The notes beneath the pieces were generated by a model, which saw nothing but the letters and a program-made list of their open reading frames with translations, had not been told where the DNA came from and did no database searches. 64,000 nucleotides of DNA from Heliocybe sulcata (lineage: Eukaryota; Basidiomycota; Agaricomycetes; Gloeophyllales; Gloeophyllaceae), in the NCBI GenBank assembly GCA_004369045.1, contig ML213523.1:323688-387687 (forward strand), written 5' to 3'. Numbering within the stretch: the first letter of the stretch is position 1; every line of letters starts with the position of its first letter. A program made the position numbers and the translations under genes. This document shows positions 1 to 12,515 of this stretch, piece by piece.

Positions 1-629
1 ATAGGTTTCCTGCTCTTATATGTCGGGTAGAGGCAGCTATCCACGGATACGTATTCCGGCAGCTTGCCCAGTAGATTATTATGCAAATCGGTTGGAAAAG
101 CCTGGAAGGACGTATGGTCCCCTTCATTCTTTTCATGTCTGTCAGTCTCAGCGACTAAGACATAGTTGCTAACCTTGGAATCCGTGGATATATACTAGAT
201 GAAGCGTAGCTTTCTTCTCTGAGGACATCGACGTCCGCCACAAGACGACGAACCGGGTATACCCGGCTGATCTTGTTTGTAAACGTTCATGCACATGTTT
301 GCGTTAACTTCACAATGCACATTCGACCTATGATGCATTTTATCGTGTTTTCCTTGCAATGGCTGCTTAACAGCACACATCTGACTGGGGGCATATTATG
401 CGGACATTTCTCTGAAGACCATGTAACGCCGCGCCTTGAAACCGTCGTTACGGGAGTCTCCACTCTTCTCCACTCACAAGCTGATGAGAAGTGTATCTCG
501 CCGGCATCCACTGCTCGAGAACCACAGACGAGCCAGCTGACGACTATGATGTTATCAATGCGCTAGCTATAAGACCGACCATGTAGTCTGGTCGTGCACC
601 TCCAATATTTCCGCGTGCATAACTGTACC
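1..629. other. Unassigned left edge
   Basis: No reading frame here could be tied to a known family or to a consistent chain of splice sites. The right part presumably holds the promoter and 5' leader of the gene starting at 630; a weak TATATA-like stretch lies near 189. Confidence 0.4.
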
Positions 630-2296
630 ATGGCTGTAACAAAGGCATCCGAACTCGCGCCTATAGACCCTGAGTCAGTGCCTAAGGGCGAAGAACAGAA
701 GACATCATCATGGTTAGCGAGGAAGGTTGTCGGGGTATGGTCAAGTTCCTCGCAGTACTCAGAATGACAAGCGGTACTGATGTTATATAGTCTATGACAG
801 GAAGAATCGTTATGTCGACGTACGAATCTTTACGAGCCGCCGGTACAAGCGTCGTCTGTTTATCTCCTGTGAGTGGCAGCACAAGCCTATTATGGACACT
901 ACTCGTTTTGCTCATCTTGCTTTCTTGATTCCTGCTTAGTGGGGTGACTCCTCTTGGATCGTACTGCCATGTATCAGGTTCCGAGACCTAGCTGTAGAAA
1001 CAGTAACCGTCGCGACTGTATGTTCGCCAAATGCATTCAAAACTGCGGCGCTGATGTTGCCATACAGGGTGGTACCGCAGCTATCGCGACTCCAGTTATG
1101 GGCCCAATCTCTGACGTGGTCACATCCTCTATTGCTGATAGCATACTCGTCGAAGTCGGCTTGAACGCAGGCTTTGATCTTGCTACCACGGCTGCAGATG
1201 ACTTGGTGTTCGGCGACACGACGGATCTTTTGCTCCCGGTACACTCGAAGCGTCTGGAGACGACTAACGTGAAGGAGCTGCTGATTACCCTGAAATACAA
1301 GCATACTGTCACGGACGCCAGTCTGGGCTTCTTCCGAAGTAGTATGCACAGGTGTGTTCGTTTCTTTATGCTACAGATGGAGCCTCGCCGATGGTCATTT
1401 GCTTAGGGATTCGTCGCTATTCTCAAACGTGAAGGATTATATTGCTGTTGAAAAGGGCTGGTTTTCGCCCTACCTTTTCGCAAGTGGGAGAAGACCAGTG
1501 ATTCCCCGTGTCATGAAACCCGACGTTGTATTCTGCCACGGTCCTTATCTCCCAGGTCTGGTTGTTTGATAATCGAATATGAACACAGATTGACGAGTAG
1601 ACAGGTGACTATCGAGTTGGCCAGACTCTCCTAGCGGAATCTGCCTCTGTCATCTCCTTCTGTCCCGCACCGCCTTCCAATCCCGAGTCCACCTCGCAAG
1701 TGCAAGAGCGCAAAGGCATAGCTAGCAAGCTGCACATGCGCAATCCCATGAAACGGTCCCACACGCCGCCACCATCCGAGCCTAGCCCTGACTCTCCCCA
1801 GGAACAAGTCTCTCCAACACCGCGCCGCCTGGTCATTCTCATTGTTGGGCTCAAGCCGCATCGCAAGCTGTGGACGACGAGTCAGCGTCCGGACGAGGCC
1901 GTCGTTCGGTATCAGCTTCTCAACGGATGCCCGGCCATCGTTGTCCCAGCGAAAGTTGGGGCGCCACTGGTGGCTTGGGACGCGATGACACTGGAGCAGC
2001 TGTGGAAAGTCCCTCTCCCATCCGACAACGAAGCCAAGGCGGAGTTGAATGACGGTGCTCAGAGTGGCGGACACTTCAAGGGTGTTGTAGATGTGCTTTT
2101 CGAGTATGTTGATCTGTGTGTCGACTGGGATAGGATCGTATTGCCGAAGGGTGCCACCAAGGGCACTGAGAGAGACGCGCTGAGGAGCGCTCTGGCTCTT
2201 GTCGTTGCTGCTGGGATCCGGGGTGGAGAGAGCAAGGAGGTGAAGAAACAGATTGACGCGCAGAGGAGCGGTGTTGCTATATGGCGGATACCCTGA
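630..2296 (+). CDS. Uncharacterised protein, upstream member of a tandem paralogous pair
   Basis: Six exons give a 461-residue protein: 630-734, 791-868, 940-1017, 1068-1351, 1407-1555 and 1605-2296. All junctions are GT...AG and the phases close exactly. I recognise no named domain. Conserved with the neighbour at 2646 are an N-terminal MTGRIVMS-type strand with ESLRAAGTSVVCLSP, a GGTAAIA...MGPISDVV block, a KELLITLKYKHTV block, the FSPYLFASGRRPVIPR...DVVFCHGP block, and a C-terminal LVILIVGLKPHR...YQLLNGCPAIVVPAKVGAP block that ends in a short Lys/Arg-rich stretch and WRIP. The stretch before the last block is Pro/Ser-rich and probably disordered. No signal peptide or membrane segment is evident. 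Function is unknown, and I infer a cytosolic protein. The ATG at 630 is chosen because the next residues (APIDPESVP) match the paralogue's start. Confidence 0.75.
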
Positions 2297-2645
2297 AGAA
2301 TTAGGATTTCATACAGAAAGAATGCTCTATGTACTAATCCCCTGAACCTTACCTTTGTATCTGGTACGGTATATGTATTATAGTTGGTTCTAATGATGTA
2401 TTGCGCTAACCTATTTCAAGACTCTGGGTATTCGTATATGTGCGACTTGAATTCGCAGCAGCAGATGCCAATAATCTGGAGACTTTCAAGAACTTCTACG
2501 AGTAAGTATTCCATCTTATATAGTACTTTCCCACAGTCAGAGTCGAGAGGCACAGCATCCAGATATCACGATCGCCGATCGCACCTCAGATCCTCCTCTT
2601 GTCGAGAAGGAGCTTCCGCTTGGCTGCTCTACTTTTATCACTAAT
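2297..2645. other. Spacer between the tandem paralogues
   Basis: About 350 bases hold the 3' end of the first copy and the promoter of the second. The frame leading into the ATG at 2646 stays open for about 40 codons upstream, so a longer N-terminus for the second copy cannot be excluded. Confidence 0.4.
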
Positions 2646-4275
2646 ATGCCGGAGGCTTCTGCGCTTGGACCTATTGATCCTGCTTCCGTTCCACCAGGTG
2701 AGGAGGAGAAGAAAGCACCATGGATTGTAAGGAAGCTTGTAGGCGTGAGTATACCGATACTATAATCATCAACAACCGAGTAACTGAAGAGCATCTAGTC
2801 GATGACTGGGAGGATTGTCATGTCTTCTTATGAATCCTTGCGAGCCGCCGGAACTAGTGTGGTGTGTCTATCGCCCGTAAGCCCGCAGTAACAATAACAC
2901 ATATACCGCTACAATGACTCTAATTATGTCGAGCACAGTGGGGAGATTCTTCTCCTCTTCTCTTGCCATGCATTCGGTTCAGAGACTTGGCTATGCACAC
3001 AGTTATAGCAGCCACCGTGAGTCGTGTCGAAGCTCCTTGCATTTAAATACTCATGGGAAGATAGGGAGGTACAGCAGCAATAGCTGCCCCGGTCATGGGA
3101 CCTATATCAGACGTTGTAATGACATCTGTAGGCGACACTATTCTAGTCGAGGTCGGCCTTCACACAGGCTTTGAATTAACCGTCAAAGCGGCAGACGACC
3201 TCCTAATCGAGCACCCCGTAAACCATATGATACCAATACATTCCAATAAGCTGGAGACCACAGCAGTAAAGGAGCTGCTCATTACTCTCAAATATAAGCA
3301 TACGGTTGAAGACGCGAACCTAGGCTTCTTCAGGAGTAGCGTTCACGGGTAGGCTCGGTTGTGTATCACGTCAGTGGCAGAACTGACAACCTATCTCTGC
3401 TCAGCGATAGCTCCTTGTTTGCCAATGTAAAAGATTACCTTGCGGTTGAGAAAGGGTGGTTCTCTCCCTACTTATTTGCCAGCGGAAGAAGACCCATCAT
3501 ACCGCGGACAATGAAACCAGACGTAGTCTTCTGCCATGGACCATTCTTATCAGGTTCGTACACGAGTGCCACAGATACAGGAGTCTGAAATATTGATGAC
3601 TGCACAGGAGACTACAAGATAGGCGAGACTCTCTTGAACGAGTCCGCGTCGGTCATATCACTCGCATCCCCACCTCCGCCACCCGAAACCGAACAGAAAC
3701 CCGAAGAGCACCACAGCTCTCTATCCGTCAAACTGCCGAACCTCTCCAACCTATTTGAGCGTTCTCGAACACCATCACCCGAGCCCGCTCTCGCACCGCC
3801 CGCCTCCCCGCCCCAACCACGTCGGCTCGTCATCCTCGTCGTCGGCCTCAAGCCACATCGCACCTTCTGGACGACCAGCGCACGTCCTAGCGAGAGCGTC
3901 ATCCGCTACCAGCTGCTCAACGGATGCCCAGCCATAGTCGTGCCCGCGAAGGTCGGGGCGCCTTTGCTGGCTTGGGATACCCTGACATTGGAGCACCTGT
4001 GGGGCGTGAAGCTACCAGAGGAGTCAGAGACCGCCACGCAGCAGCCCGGCCACGGATTTCAGGGCATCGTGAACGTCATGTTCGAGTATGTGGATCTGTG
4101 CATTGACTGGGAGCGTTTGGTCCTGCCAGAGGGCGACAGAGATGACAAGAAAGACACGGTGAAGAATGCTATATCGCTTCTCGTCGCAGCAGCGGTTAGG
4201 AGTGGGAACAGCAAGGAGGTGAAGAAAGAGGTGGACAAAGAACGCAGCGGCATCGCTATCTGGCGCATCCCTTGA
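2646..4275 (+). CDS. Uncharacterised protein, downstream member of a tandem paralogous pair
   Basis: Six exons encode 451 residues: 2646-2744, 2799-2876, 2939-3016, 3065-3348, 3405-3553 and 3608-4275. The four internal exons have exactly the same lengths as in the gene at 630 (78, 78, 284 and 149 nt), and all intron phases match, so this is a clear gene duplication. The same conserved blocks are present, ending in WRIP. The low-complexity linker before the last domain (PPPPPETEQ..., SRTPSPEPALAPP) differs most between copies. Both copies keep an intact frame, so both are probably expressed. I do not recognise the family. Its persistence as a pair suggests a lineage-specific expansion rather than a conserved housekeeping role. 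Confidence 0.75.
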
Positions 4276-4935
4276 TACGAGCAATACCTAGACAGCCCGG
4301 CGTCTGTGGATCTTCGACCATATACCATTGTTTATTCAGATGCGTGCCACTGACCCTCATACCATCATATGTCACTAGCGGAGAAACACGGACCACGCTC
4401 CTGAGGAGGCTCTCCGAACTAATTAAGGGAGCGTAATCGTGGAGAGTGCGTTATTATCGTAAACCAGGCGTACAACTATTGTGGTAGTATAATCGAATGC
4501 AGAACATGACTGTGAGCAGGAGGAGACATCGCATGGACAAAACGGAAGGAAAACATCGGGACTCTGTTAAATAATGCGTAGGAGTCATCAGTGCGCGTGG
4601 AGAATAAAGCGTAGAACGACAAGGTGCCCAATTGTCAAGGAATATATTAGGGACTTGCATAGAGAGAAGGGAAATAATCGAGTCCGGAAAGTCTTGATGC
4701 GACCGGGGGAGCCGACGGATGCCTTGCTAATTCGAGATGTCTATATGAGAACGCCGGTCCCGATACCAATCAGGCGAGCTCTTGGTGACGAAGACGTGTT
4801 TGTTAATATGCTGGAGCGACGAATGTGACGTCGGGACATTTGAAAGATCATGATTTTGTTGCATCGAGGGGGATCAGGGTATGCTCGCACGAGCCACTCT
4901 CTGAGGGATCGCTGAAAGTGCGAGTGGAAGGCATC
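4276..4935. other. Convergent intergenic region
   Basis: This 660-base stretch lies between the 3' ends of the gene at 2646-4275 (+) and the La-motif gene (-). It should hold both transcript ends. I see no supported gene; the short open frames here lack splice or family support. Confidence 0.4.
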
Positions 4936-7900
4936 CTAGAAAGGGCGACTATCGGACGCCCAGGAACCTTGCGTATCATGTCCCATAACAAACACAACTT
5001 CCTCTTCTTCCTCTTCTCCTTCTCCTTCGATGTCACTGGCCTTCCTATCCTCAGGTGAGCCTACGTCTGGCGACGTGGCCTGGTCATCCGGACTAGCAAC
5101 ACTGTTCCCAGCTTCACCTACCACACCTTCGTCCTCAAAGCGACTCCTCGTGGCACTAGGCAGGACAAATTGCTTCCACTGATCAGAGCCAATGCGGACC
5201 CAATCATCTCGGATCTCGACAGATGCAGACAAGGAGAGGACGTCTTTCACCAAGTTTATGTCGGCAGTGAGATGCCTGACGCGGTTGAATGAGGCCAAGA
5301 GATGCACGGATATCCAACCGAGGGAGTCCATCTGGTTTAACAGCAGATAAAAAAGATGATCAGTAATGGACCACCATGAGGAGATACTGAAACTGACTCT
5401 CTGTCGGAGGAAGAAGTCCTGTGCCATATTCTGCGGGCTCAGATAATATTCCAATTGGCCGAGGAGAGATTGTCGGAGAGGGTCCAACGGGAAGGACACC
5501 GCGGATATCGGGGCAAGGGCAGGCGGAAGGTTTTGAGGAATATGTAAGGGCGCAACGTATGGCGTTCCATGATAACCCTCGTAGCCAGGGACCGACCCGT
5601 AGGGGCTCATAGGAGGCACATAGTACTGTGTGTAGTCAGCCTGAGGAGGCAACTGCTGGAAGTGCGAAGGCGGCGTGATCGTGTACGGGGCCTGGCGAGG
5701 TTGCCCCATTCCCCCACCTCTTTGGTAGCCTCCGCGAGAATCGTAACCTCTGCCATATCCTCTTGGACCACCCCTTCCTCGACGCCCACGCTCGAAGCCG
5801 TACCCAGGTGCGAAAGAGGTTGAGCCTCGTCGCGGTCGAAGACCGGGGAAATCACGCCCGTCCGGCCTCGTCCGCTCCATCTGCCGCATACGCTCCCGTG
5901 CCAGCCGTTCATCTCGCGTAATAACTGGAGCATACCCAGTCCCGCTCATATGCCCGAAACCATACCCGAAGTCTCTCACCTCCAGATCATCACCCTCCAC
6001 GCCGTACTCGGCCTGCGGGGAAGGATCAGCCTGGAAAGGATATTGCCCAGGCGCCGCAGGCCCGCCAGGAAGACCGACAGCCGATGTAGCAGGGGACGTT
6101 GAGGAAGTCGACAGACCGGCGGACATAGATATCGCAGCCGACACTGCCTCGGGTGCACGCATTGGCGACGGCTGCGACAACAGATTAGAGGTCGACGTCG
6201 GCGCCAACAAGCTCTCGTCCGGTTCGTTCTTCATCGTCGTTCCGAATTCCCACTTCGTTTCAGGATCCGTCAGATCGATGACCTTGAACTCGACTTTCCC
6301 ATCAGCCTTCTGCGCCTCACTGTCCTTGCCCTGGTCGCCCTTATTCGTCACGTCAGACATGAAGCGCGCAGGAGCGGTCTCGACACGTCTGCGGCTGTTC
6401 GAGCTCGACTGAGTCCGCGTCCTCGTTGACGGGACGGTTTCGCCAGGGCTCACGCCAATAGCAATAGTTTTGAAGGTCTTCACCTCATCTTCGCCTTCCT
6501 CCCGCCCTTGGCCTGCCTGCTCACCATTCATGCCAACTTGTGCGCCAGTAGCAGCGGCATCCTCTGGCACAGGTGCAGGGCTGGGGCTTGTACTTGTGAT
6601 ACTTCCGAAGGCAACTTTTTGCTTCCTTCCTCGTTGAACGGACTGCTGTTCGTCATATGCCCCGACCTCGCGATAGCCAGTCACCGCCTCGGACTGCTCA
6701 GGAGGCGGCGGTTTGAACATCGATGTAGGCGGAGGAGCACCAGATCCGCCAGCAGGATGCATTTGCGCCGCTGGCTCCTGAGGCGGGGGTATAGGAGACA
6801 CCTGGGAGCTAGCCGAATACGCCTGCGGCATCTGGTCCTGGCTAGGTGCAGCACCATTCCAGTAAGGATAAGGCTGCCCGTATGGATACATATATGGTTG
6901 ATACATTGGGTAGGGCGACGAGCCGGGATAGACAGGAGAGACAACGCCAGCCTGCGGAGGGAACCCATTCGGACTGGGGATAGCGTAGGGATTATGAGCC
7001 GGAGAGCCAGACATGCCGTATGGGTGTGTATGGGGACTATGGCCTGGTTGAATGGGGAGAGACATGTGAGAGATATACCCAGGACTGTTGGCACCCGACC
7101 CTCGGGACGAAGGATACTGAGTAAGCTGGGGCGGGGGATAGTGGACAGGAATCTCAGCATGTGGTGAAGGCCTCCCAGACAGACTCCGCTCCGCGTTAAT
7201 CGCGCCACCATAGCCGCTCGTTCCCGTCGGTTCTTCAGGCAAGCGTTTATCACGAGTGCTTTGCCGCGGACTAGACTGCACACTACCGGCGACACTTTGG
7301 ACTTGTGACTGCGACGCGGATGCGCGCGTCGAATGCGCCCGACTCTGGCCGTGAGATGCTGATGCCGAGCCGGACGTCGACGTGGAAGCAGAAGCCTGCG
7401 CGTTGCTGCGGGGAGGGCCTTGGCGATGACTGAGAGACGGTGGATGGCGCGGATGGGACGCCCCATAGCGAGTCCGTGGCGGTCGCTGAGCGTCCGCCGC
7501 AGCCTGCAGTTCTTCAGCTGGTATAGGTACCCATTTCGTCTTCTCACCTGCGCGACCGGGGAGACGAGCGCCGGGTGCGTTCAGCCATTAGCATCTTGTT
7601 GCGATAAAGGGAAGAGACGTAAGCACGATGAGAAGGCAGTGTACATACTTTTCCGCGCAGTCACCGGCTGCGACGTCTCTCCCTCTCCCTCCTTTTCATG
7701 ATCCTCTTGCGGTGTGGGCTGGTTGGATTGACCCACCTCCGGCCAGCTCGCGGTGTCCTCTACGGGAGGTGGGATGGTAGCAGGTGGTGGGCGATTCCGA
7801 GGCTTGACCACGAATGGATCGTCGTCGACGCCATCCTTTCCACTAGAGACTGTACCGTTCACGGGCTGAAGCCGCGCAGTAGATGTAGACGCTTGGACCG

Positions 7901-8351
7901 GTTCAGACGGTGGCGACAACGGTGGATAGGAAGACGCTGCTCCGTTCGTAGGCATCGCCTGAGAGGAAGGCGCCAGAGTCGGAGGATGGCGAGATTGCGC
8001 AAGGGCCTGAGCTCGTTGTTCTTTGCGAACGTTCCACACATTGACGGGCGGCGATTTGGCTGGATGCACAGATGAAGACGACTCACCGCCTGCACCTGCT
8101 GACCCCTTGATCGCCCCAGGATTCATATCGACACTAGAGAGTGGCGAGGATGCTTTAGATCCGCTCGAACCAGTCATTTCCGTACTGGAGGTGCTGGTCA
8201 CGATAGAAGGGGCGGTGGTGGTCGATGAGGCGGACTGATTTTCGGAAGCTGTGGGATGCTGCGAGATCACAGCTTTTGGCGACTTGCTCGAACGGCCTTT
8301 CATGGCACTTTCGGCGTAAGAGAGCGTCTTCGAGGCCTTCGAAGAAACCAT
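4936..8351 (-). CDS. La-related RNA-binding protein (LARP1/Slr1-like)
   Basis: Three exons (8351-7649, 7547-5398, 5331-4936) give a 1,082-residue protein. The N-terminal 750 or so residues are Ser/Pro/Gln-rich and probably disordered, with a VNVWNVRKEQ motif followed by a KTKWVPIP motif across intron 1, as in fungal LARP1-type proteins. A long Pro/Tyr/Gly-rich stretch and an Arg/Gly cluster (ERGRRGRGGPRGYGRG) come next. The La motif lies near the C-terminus: QLEYYLSPQNMAQDFFLRQ, interrupted by intron 2, then DSLGWISVHLLASFNRVR and the DWVRIG end. The tail is acidic and finishes in VVFVMGHD. Proteins of this family bind mRNA 5' or 3' ends in the cytoplasm and influence translation and stability. 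No C-terminal DM15 repeats are seen, as is usual in fungi. The start at 8351 (MVSSKASK) is the first good ATG. Confidence 0.9.
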
Positions 8352-8653
8352 TTTCGCGATGACGGGAGACCGATGATTATGCAGACCGAGAAATTCGCGA
8401 CACGAAAGGTGCAGACAGACACTCTTCCCTCCAGATGGTCGACGTATAAGAAAATACAGGCTCTCAGAGATAGAGAACACACAGTTAGAGGGAACACACA
8501 GTCAAGAGGGAGGAGGAAAGACGCCACTGCTCACGCGCGTAAGCGTACCCGTCGGGTGGCTGCATTTGTAAATTCCGTGAATTCTGATAAATTACGCGAA
8601 TGATAGATGTATTATGTTACGCTACATGGATTGTCTACATCAAGAGTAATATG

Positions 8654-9826
8654 CTAGCCAAACCTTTTGCTCAACCCGTCATAAATCAGAAATATGATGG
8701 CGCTGCTTGGGATAGACCTGGCAATCGTGATTCCACACCCAGCGTACAATCCTCTCAGACCCTTGGTCTGGTACATCTCCTTGAACCTCCCAAAGAACGT
8801 TGGCTTTTCCGCGCCCTTCGCGCGTGGCCTGAGCTCCTCTTCCGTCTGCAGGGTGCTCTTCACCGTATCCGCAGGGAAGAAAGCGAGATTGTACATCCCG
8901 CCTGCGCACGCGCCCGAGAGCGCCGACTCCCAAGGATCCAACTCCCTTTTTGTGCGCTGCCGCGAGGGCGTCCGGGCGACGAGGAGAGAGGCAACGAATT
9001 CCTTTGTGGCGAACCATGCGCCTGACCCGCCCGTCTCGCGAATAAACGTGCCCGTGTGCCCTAGCCAGAGTCCGCGGATGCCAGTGGTGCGGATGACGTT
9101 CATGAGCACTGCCAGAGGGCCAGGCAGGGCTGCACGGACTGTGGTGGAGGGAGAGGGAGCGGTGGCTTCCAGAGTAGAAGCAGAAATAGACGCGAGTGCG
9201 TCCCTAGAGATTGGAGAGCCTACAAGCATCTGGACCTGCATTTTGCATTTGACGAGTTCTATGGGAGTGCTGTGAGACATGAAGACGTCAGCTGTCAACC
9301 GGTGCGTATAGGCGAGGCCACTTACAGAAGAAAACTGGTGATACCACCAGCACCTGCGCCTGCAAGGCCCAATTGGGCAACAGATAAATCTTGGGATACC
9401 GAAGTATTATTGAATCGTCGTATTAAGTGCTGTAGTTCGCTATACGATAGGAAGAGCGAGGCGTTCTCCACCATCGCACCCACTATAGGAGCGGGTAGGC
9501 CCTGATATACAAGACCAGACTGAGTGATAAGCTTCCAAAACCGTGTCAAGAGATGCCACGTACCCTGTACAGTCCCCGGATGCCCTCGTGCTTCCATGTC
9601 TGCGTTAGACAATCCACTGGGCCGCTGAACCGAGCCTCCTGGTCCAGTACCTGCGCCTGCAGTCTGACTTTACACAGGTCGAACGGATGTTCGAAGAACT
9701 TTGACGCTATTCCTGCAGCCTATGAGTTGTTAGACGCGCCTACAACTTTAAGAGAGTACTCACACTTCCGAACGCGATGTCTTTCGCGGCGCGAACCGTC
9801 GGCGAGCTCGAGCTGCTTTCCATCAT
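8654..9826 (-). CDS. ORT1: Mitochondrial ornithine carrier (ORT1/ARG11-like)
   Basis: Four exons (9826-9764, 9719-9564, 9501-9326, 9269-8654) encode 336 residues, normal for a mitochondrial carrier. The three repeats carry PFDLCKVRLQ, PIELVKCKMQ and PADTVKSTLQ, each a form of the Px[DE]xx[KR]x[KRQ] signature. The third form, FFPADTVKSTLQTEEE, and the EHPFDLCKVRLQ context are typical of fungal ornithine/arginine carriers (yeast Ort1p, Aspergillus AmcA). The protein would sit in the mitochondrial inner membrane, exporting ornithine made in the matrix for cytosolic arginine synthesis. It lies head-to-tail with the La-motif gene, with no sign of co-regulation. An alternative is a basic amino acid carrier of slightly different specificity. 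Confidence 0.88.
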
Positions 9827-10903
9827 TGATATCGGAGGTTCAGGCGCAGAGAAACAATGCTATTGCATTGCGTGCAGAGGGTTATATAGCCAGCATTGGA
9901 TTGCTATGCGGGTGGTGGTGAAGCTTAAGAGCTACGTATTCGAAATTCAAAAGCTTGTGCAGGCTCGGTGATTATTAATTACTAATTATTAGACGCCTTT
10001 ATATTATTAAATTAGGCGCTCTCCTTCTCGTCCCTTGTTTGCTGCCCTTCTGAACTTCTACAGGTTATTATCTTTTCGCGTCTGATATCTCTGTTGGCGC
10101 TTCAAGGCCGATTCAGTGGGATAACTTGTACTTGCAATCCTGGCATCACCTACGAGCGCTTGCTTTTGAGGACAACATTCTGTGATCCATGAAATATGTA
10201 CCTCCAACGAGGGTATATACATATGCTGCATCTCCGCATAGCTGCGCTTGCTTTGAGGTAATTCCGACATCAGGATATACGGCCCCGACATAACTGCACA
10301 TCCGGCTAATGCTGCATTCCTGTCTATGTGCTTATTTTTCTCCATGCAGTCTGCCCTGGACCAGCACCAGTCACCGCCCATCTAATCTTGTCTTCTGGCA
10401 TGAATCTTGGCAGTGATATGCGATCCCGGCGGTGCTCTGTTGATCTTCCTCGCATTGATCAGAGAGCTGATATACGTGTTCGCCGCACTGCCCTTGTTTC
10501 TTCCCTTCCTTCGGTGCCCTCATCTCATCTCAGGCCCCGTATGGTATGCACTATGGCTACAGAAACTATTCCAAGTACTGGCATGCACGGTCTCGCCTTC
10601 CAGGTCTTTCTGTCACGCCCTGTTTATGTCCGAGAGCTTAAGATCACGTGCACCTAAGAACACGAGGAGTGGAGGCACTGTCACCGAACTTGGAACTGCA
10701 CTCTGTCCCTGCGTCCTCATGTTCACTATGACGGAGGCAAATTTCAGCTCCCCTCGGGCGGCTAGCGCAGCTTTACCTCATAACGTCACCTACTGGCCCT
10801 CGACTTGCAGGAAAACTGGTTGAACCCCGTTGCACTGCCCGCCTGCCTGGCCAGTATATAGAGAACTCCCGCGCACCCTTCTGAAGGGATCGCCTTTCCT
10901 ACT
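9827..10903. other. Divergent intergenic region upstream of ORT1 and the GH16 gene
   Basis: About 1.1 kb separates two divergently transcribed genes and should contain both promoters. The segment 9965-10020 is AT-rich. Several open frames of 100-140 codons exist but lack an ATG start or family resemblance, and I do not call them genes. Confidence 0.45.
10855..10860 (+). promoter_or_regulatory. TATA box of the GH16 gene
   Basis: TATATA lies 44 bases upstream of the GH16 start codon at 10904 and is preceded by a GC-rich, pyrimidine-containing stretch. Spacing fits a core promoter with a very short 5' leader. Confidence 0.45.
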
Positions 10904-12515
10904 ATGACTGTCATGAACCGGCTTGTTTATTTACTGTCGATCCTTTCGGTGTTATCCGCTGTCGCTCCGTACGACCTGGTCCATGATTATTCAGGCCAGA
11001 CGTTCTTCGACGGATGGGACTTCTATGGAAGCTGGGACAACCTCACTTTAGGTGCGCTGCACGCCTTTGCTCTTGGCGATTGTGCTGCTAACGCCACACA
11101 TGCGGATCAGGCGATGTATGGTGGCTGAACCAGCAAGACGCATTTCAGCAAGGTCTTGCGCAGGTGAACGACGCTGGTCGAGCTGTATTGAAAGTAGACA
11201 ACACCTCAGATGTCGCATATGGCTCAAAGCGAAACTCAGTATGTGCATTCGTATCTTTCCAACGTCCCTGGAGTTCGAACAGTCTTGTAAGGTCCGAATT
11301 ACTACTCAAGCCTCTTACGGAGTTGGGAGCCTTTGGATCATTGACCTCGTTCACATTCCTTACGGCTGCTCCGTAAGTCCTCTTCTACTTCTGTCCAAGA
11401 TCGTGTGGAGCTGACCGTCACGCTCTTTCCTCCGCAGGTCTGGCCCGCCTTCTGGACTATGGGGCCTCTCTGGCCAAACGACGGCGAAATCGATATCATC
11501 GAGGCCGTGAACGTCATGCCCAACAACCAGATGGCCCTGCACACCACACCAGGATGTTCCCAGCCCGAGCCCAATACCGGCAACGTCCAAACCGGCGCCC
11601 CGAATCTGGCGGACTTGGACTGTTCGCAATCGCCGGGGTGTGTTGTGACGGAGACAAAACCGAATAGCTACCTTACGGGGTTCGCAGAGGCTGGAGGCGG
11701 CGTTTGGGCGACCCAATTCGATGTATCTGGCGTATTGTAAGCGTCCGATGTTCCTCTCTACCTTGATGGAAGGTGTGCTAAATTTAGTCAAATCCGAAAG
11801 TATATGGTTCTGGAGTGTAGGCACACATTCTTGTATCCTCGTATGCGGGCTCTGCTGATCCTTGCTCTCTCTTCTTTGTAGAGAGCGGACGTACCGGCAT
11901 CTATCGCATTCGCCACTAATACCTCCTCGATAACGGACCTCTCGAGTTGGGGCCCGCCCTCGGCGAGCTACCCTGCTACGAGCTGTAATATCACCGAGTT
12001 CTTCACGGCCCAGCAGCTGGTATTAGACATAACACTATGTGGCAACTGGTGCGTATTTGCTTCCCTGCGGGTACAATACATCATCGAACGCTGACACATG
12101 GCTTAGGGCGGGTATTGCCCCAGTGTACGACCCGACATGCGCTAGTCAAGGCTCTACCGGTATTTGTGTGCGTACATACTATGCATGACCTCTCAATGTC
12201 GTTTGCTGACTCCGTTCTTCATCCGTCTAGTACAACGACAACGTCGTCGGACCAGGCAGCCCCAAGTACGACGAGGCATACTTCGAGATTAACTATGTCC
12301 GGGCGTACAGCACCGGTGGGGCAGTCTCCTCCATCCCGACGCCGACACCAGGGAGCGGGTACAACGTTCCTGGCGCAACGACGACGAGCAGTGCGCCTAC
12401 TACCTCCGCTTCGTACACCCCGCCCAATTCAGGAAGTGGCAGGAACGCTGCTGGACGGCTATGGTGGATGATTCCACTGGTAGGGCTGGGTGCTGGCGTT
12501 GCACTCGTGCTGTAA
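10904..12515 (+). CDS. GH16 endo-1,3(4)-beta-glucanase (laminarinase-like), surface anchored
   Basis: Eight exons give 394 residues: 10904-11051, 11111-11238, 11292-11372, 11438-11736, 11801-11816, 11882-12048, 12107-12167 and 12231-12515. A hydrophobic signal peptide (LVYLLSILSVLSAVA) starts the protein. The catalytic motif GEIDIIE is at residues 135-141, with Glu136 as likely nucleophile, Asp138 as helper and Glu141 as acid/base. WPAFWTMGPLWPNDG precedes it and IWFWSRADVP follows, both typical of fungal GH16 laminarinases such as Phanerochaete Lam16A. The fold ends at YFEINYVRAY. A Ser/Thr/Pro-rich linker and a hydrophobic C-terminus (LWWMIPLVGLGAGVALVL) suggest a GPI anchor or membrane tail. 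Likely role: remodelling or degrading beta-1,3/1,6-glucan at the cell surface. The fifth exon is only 16 nt. Confidence 0.9.

Noticed and set aside
6508-7167. 219-codon plus-strand frame within the La-motif gene
   Set aside because: It is the complement of the Pro/Ser/Gln-rich coding exon, which is supported by LARP motifs and consistent splicing on the other strand.
10407-10823. Plus-strand frame with a hydrophobic stretch (LLIFLALIRELIYVFAALPL)
   Set aside because: No ATG opens the frame near the hydrophobic part, no splice-linked partner is visible, and it sits in the expected promoter region of the GH16 gene.
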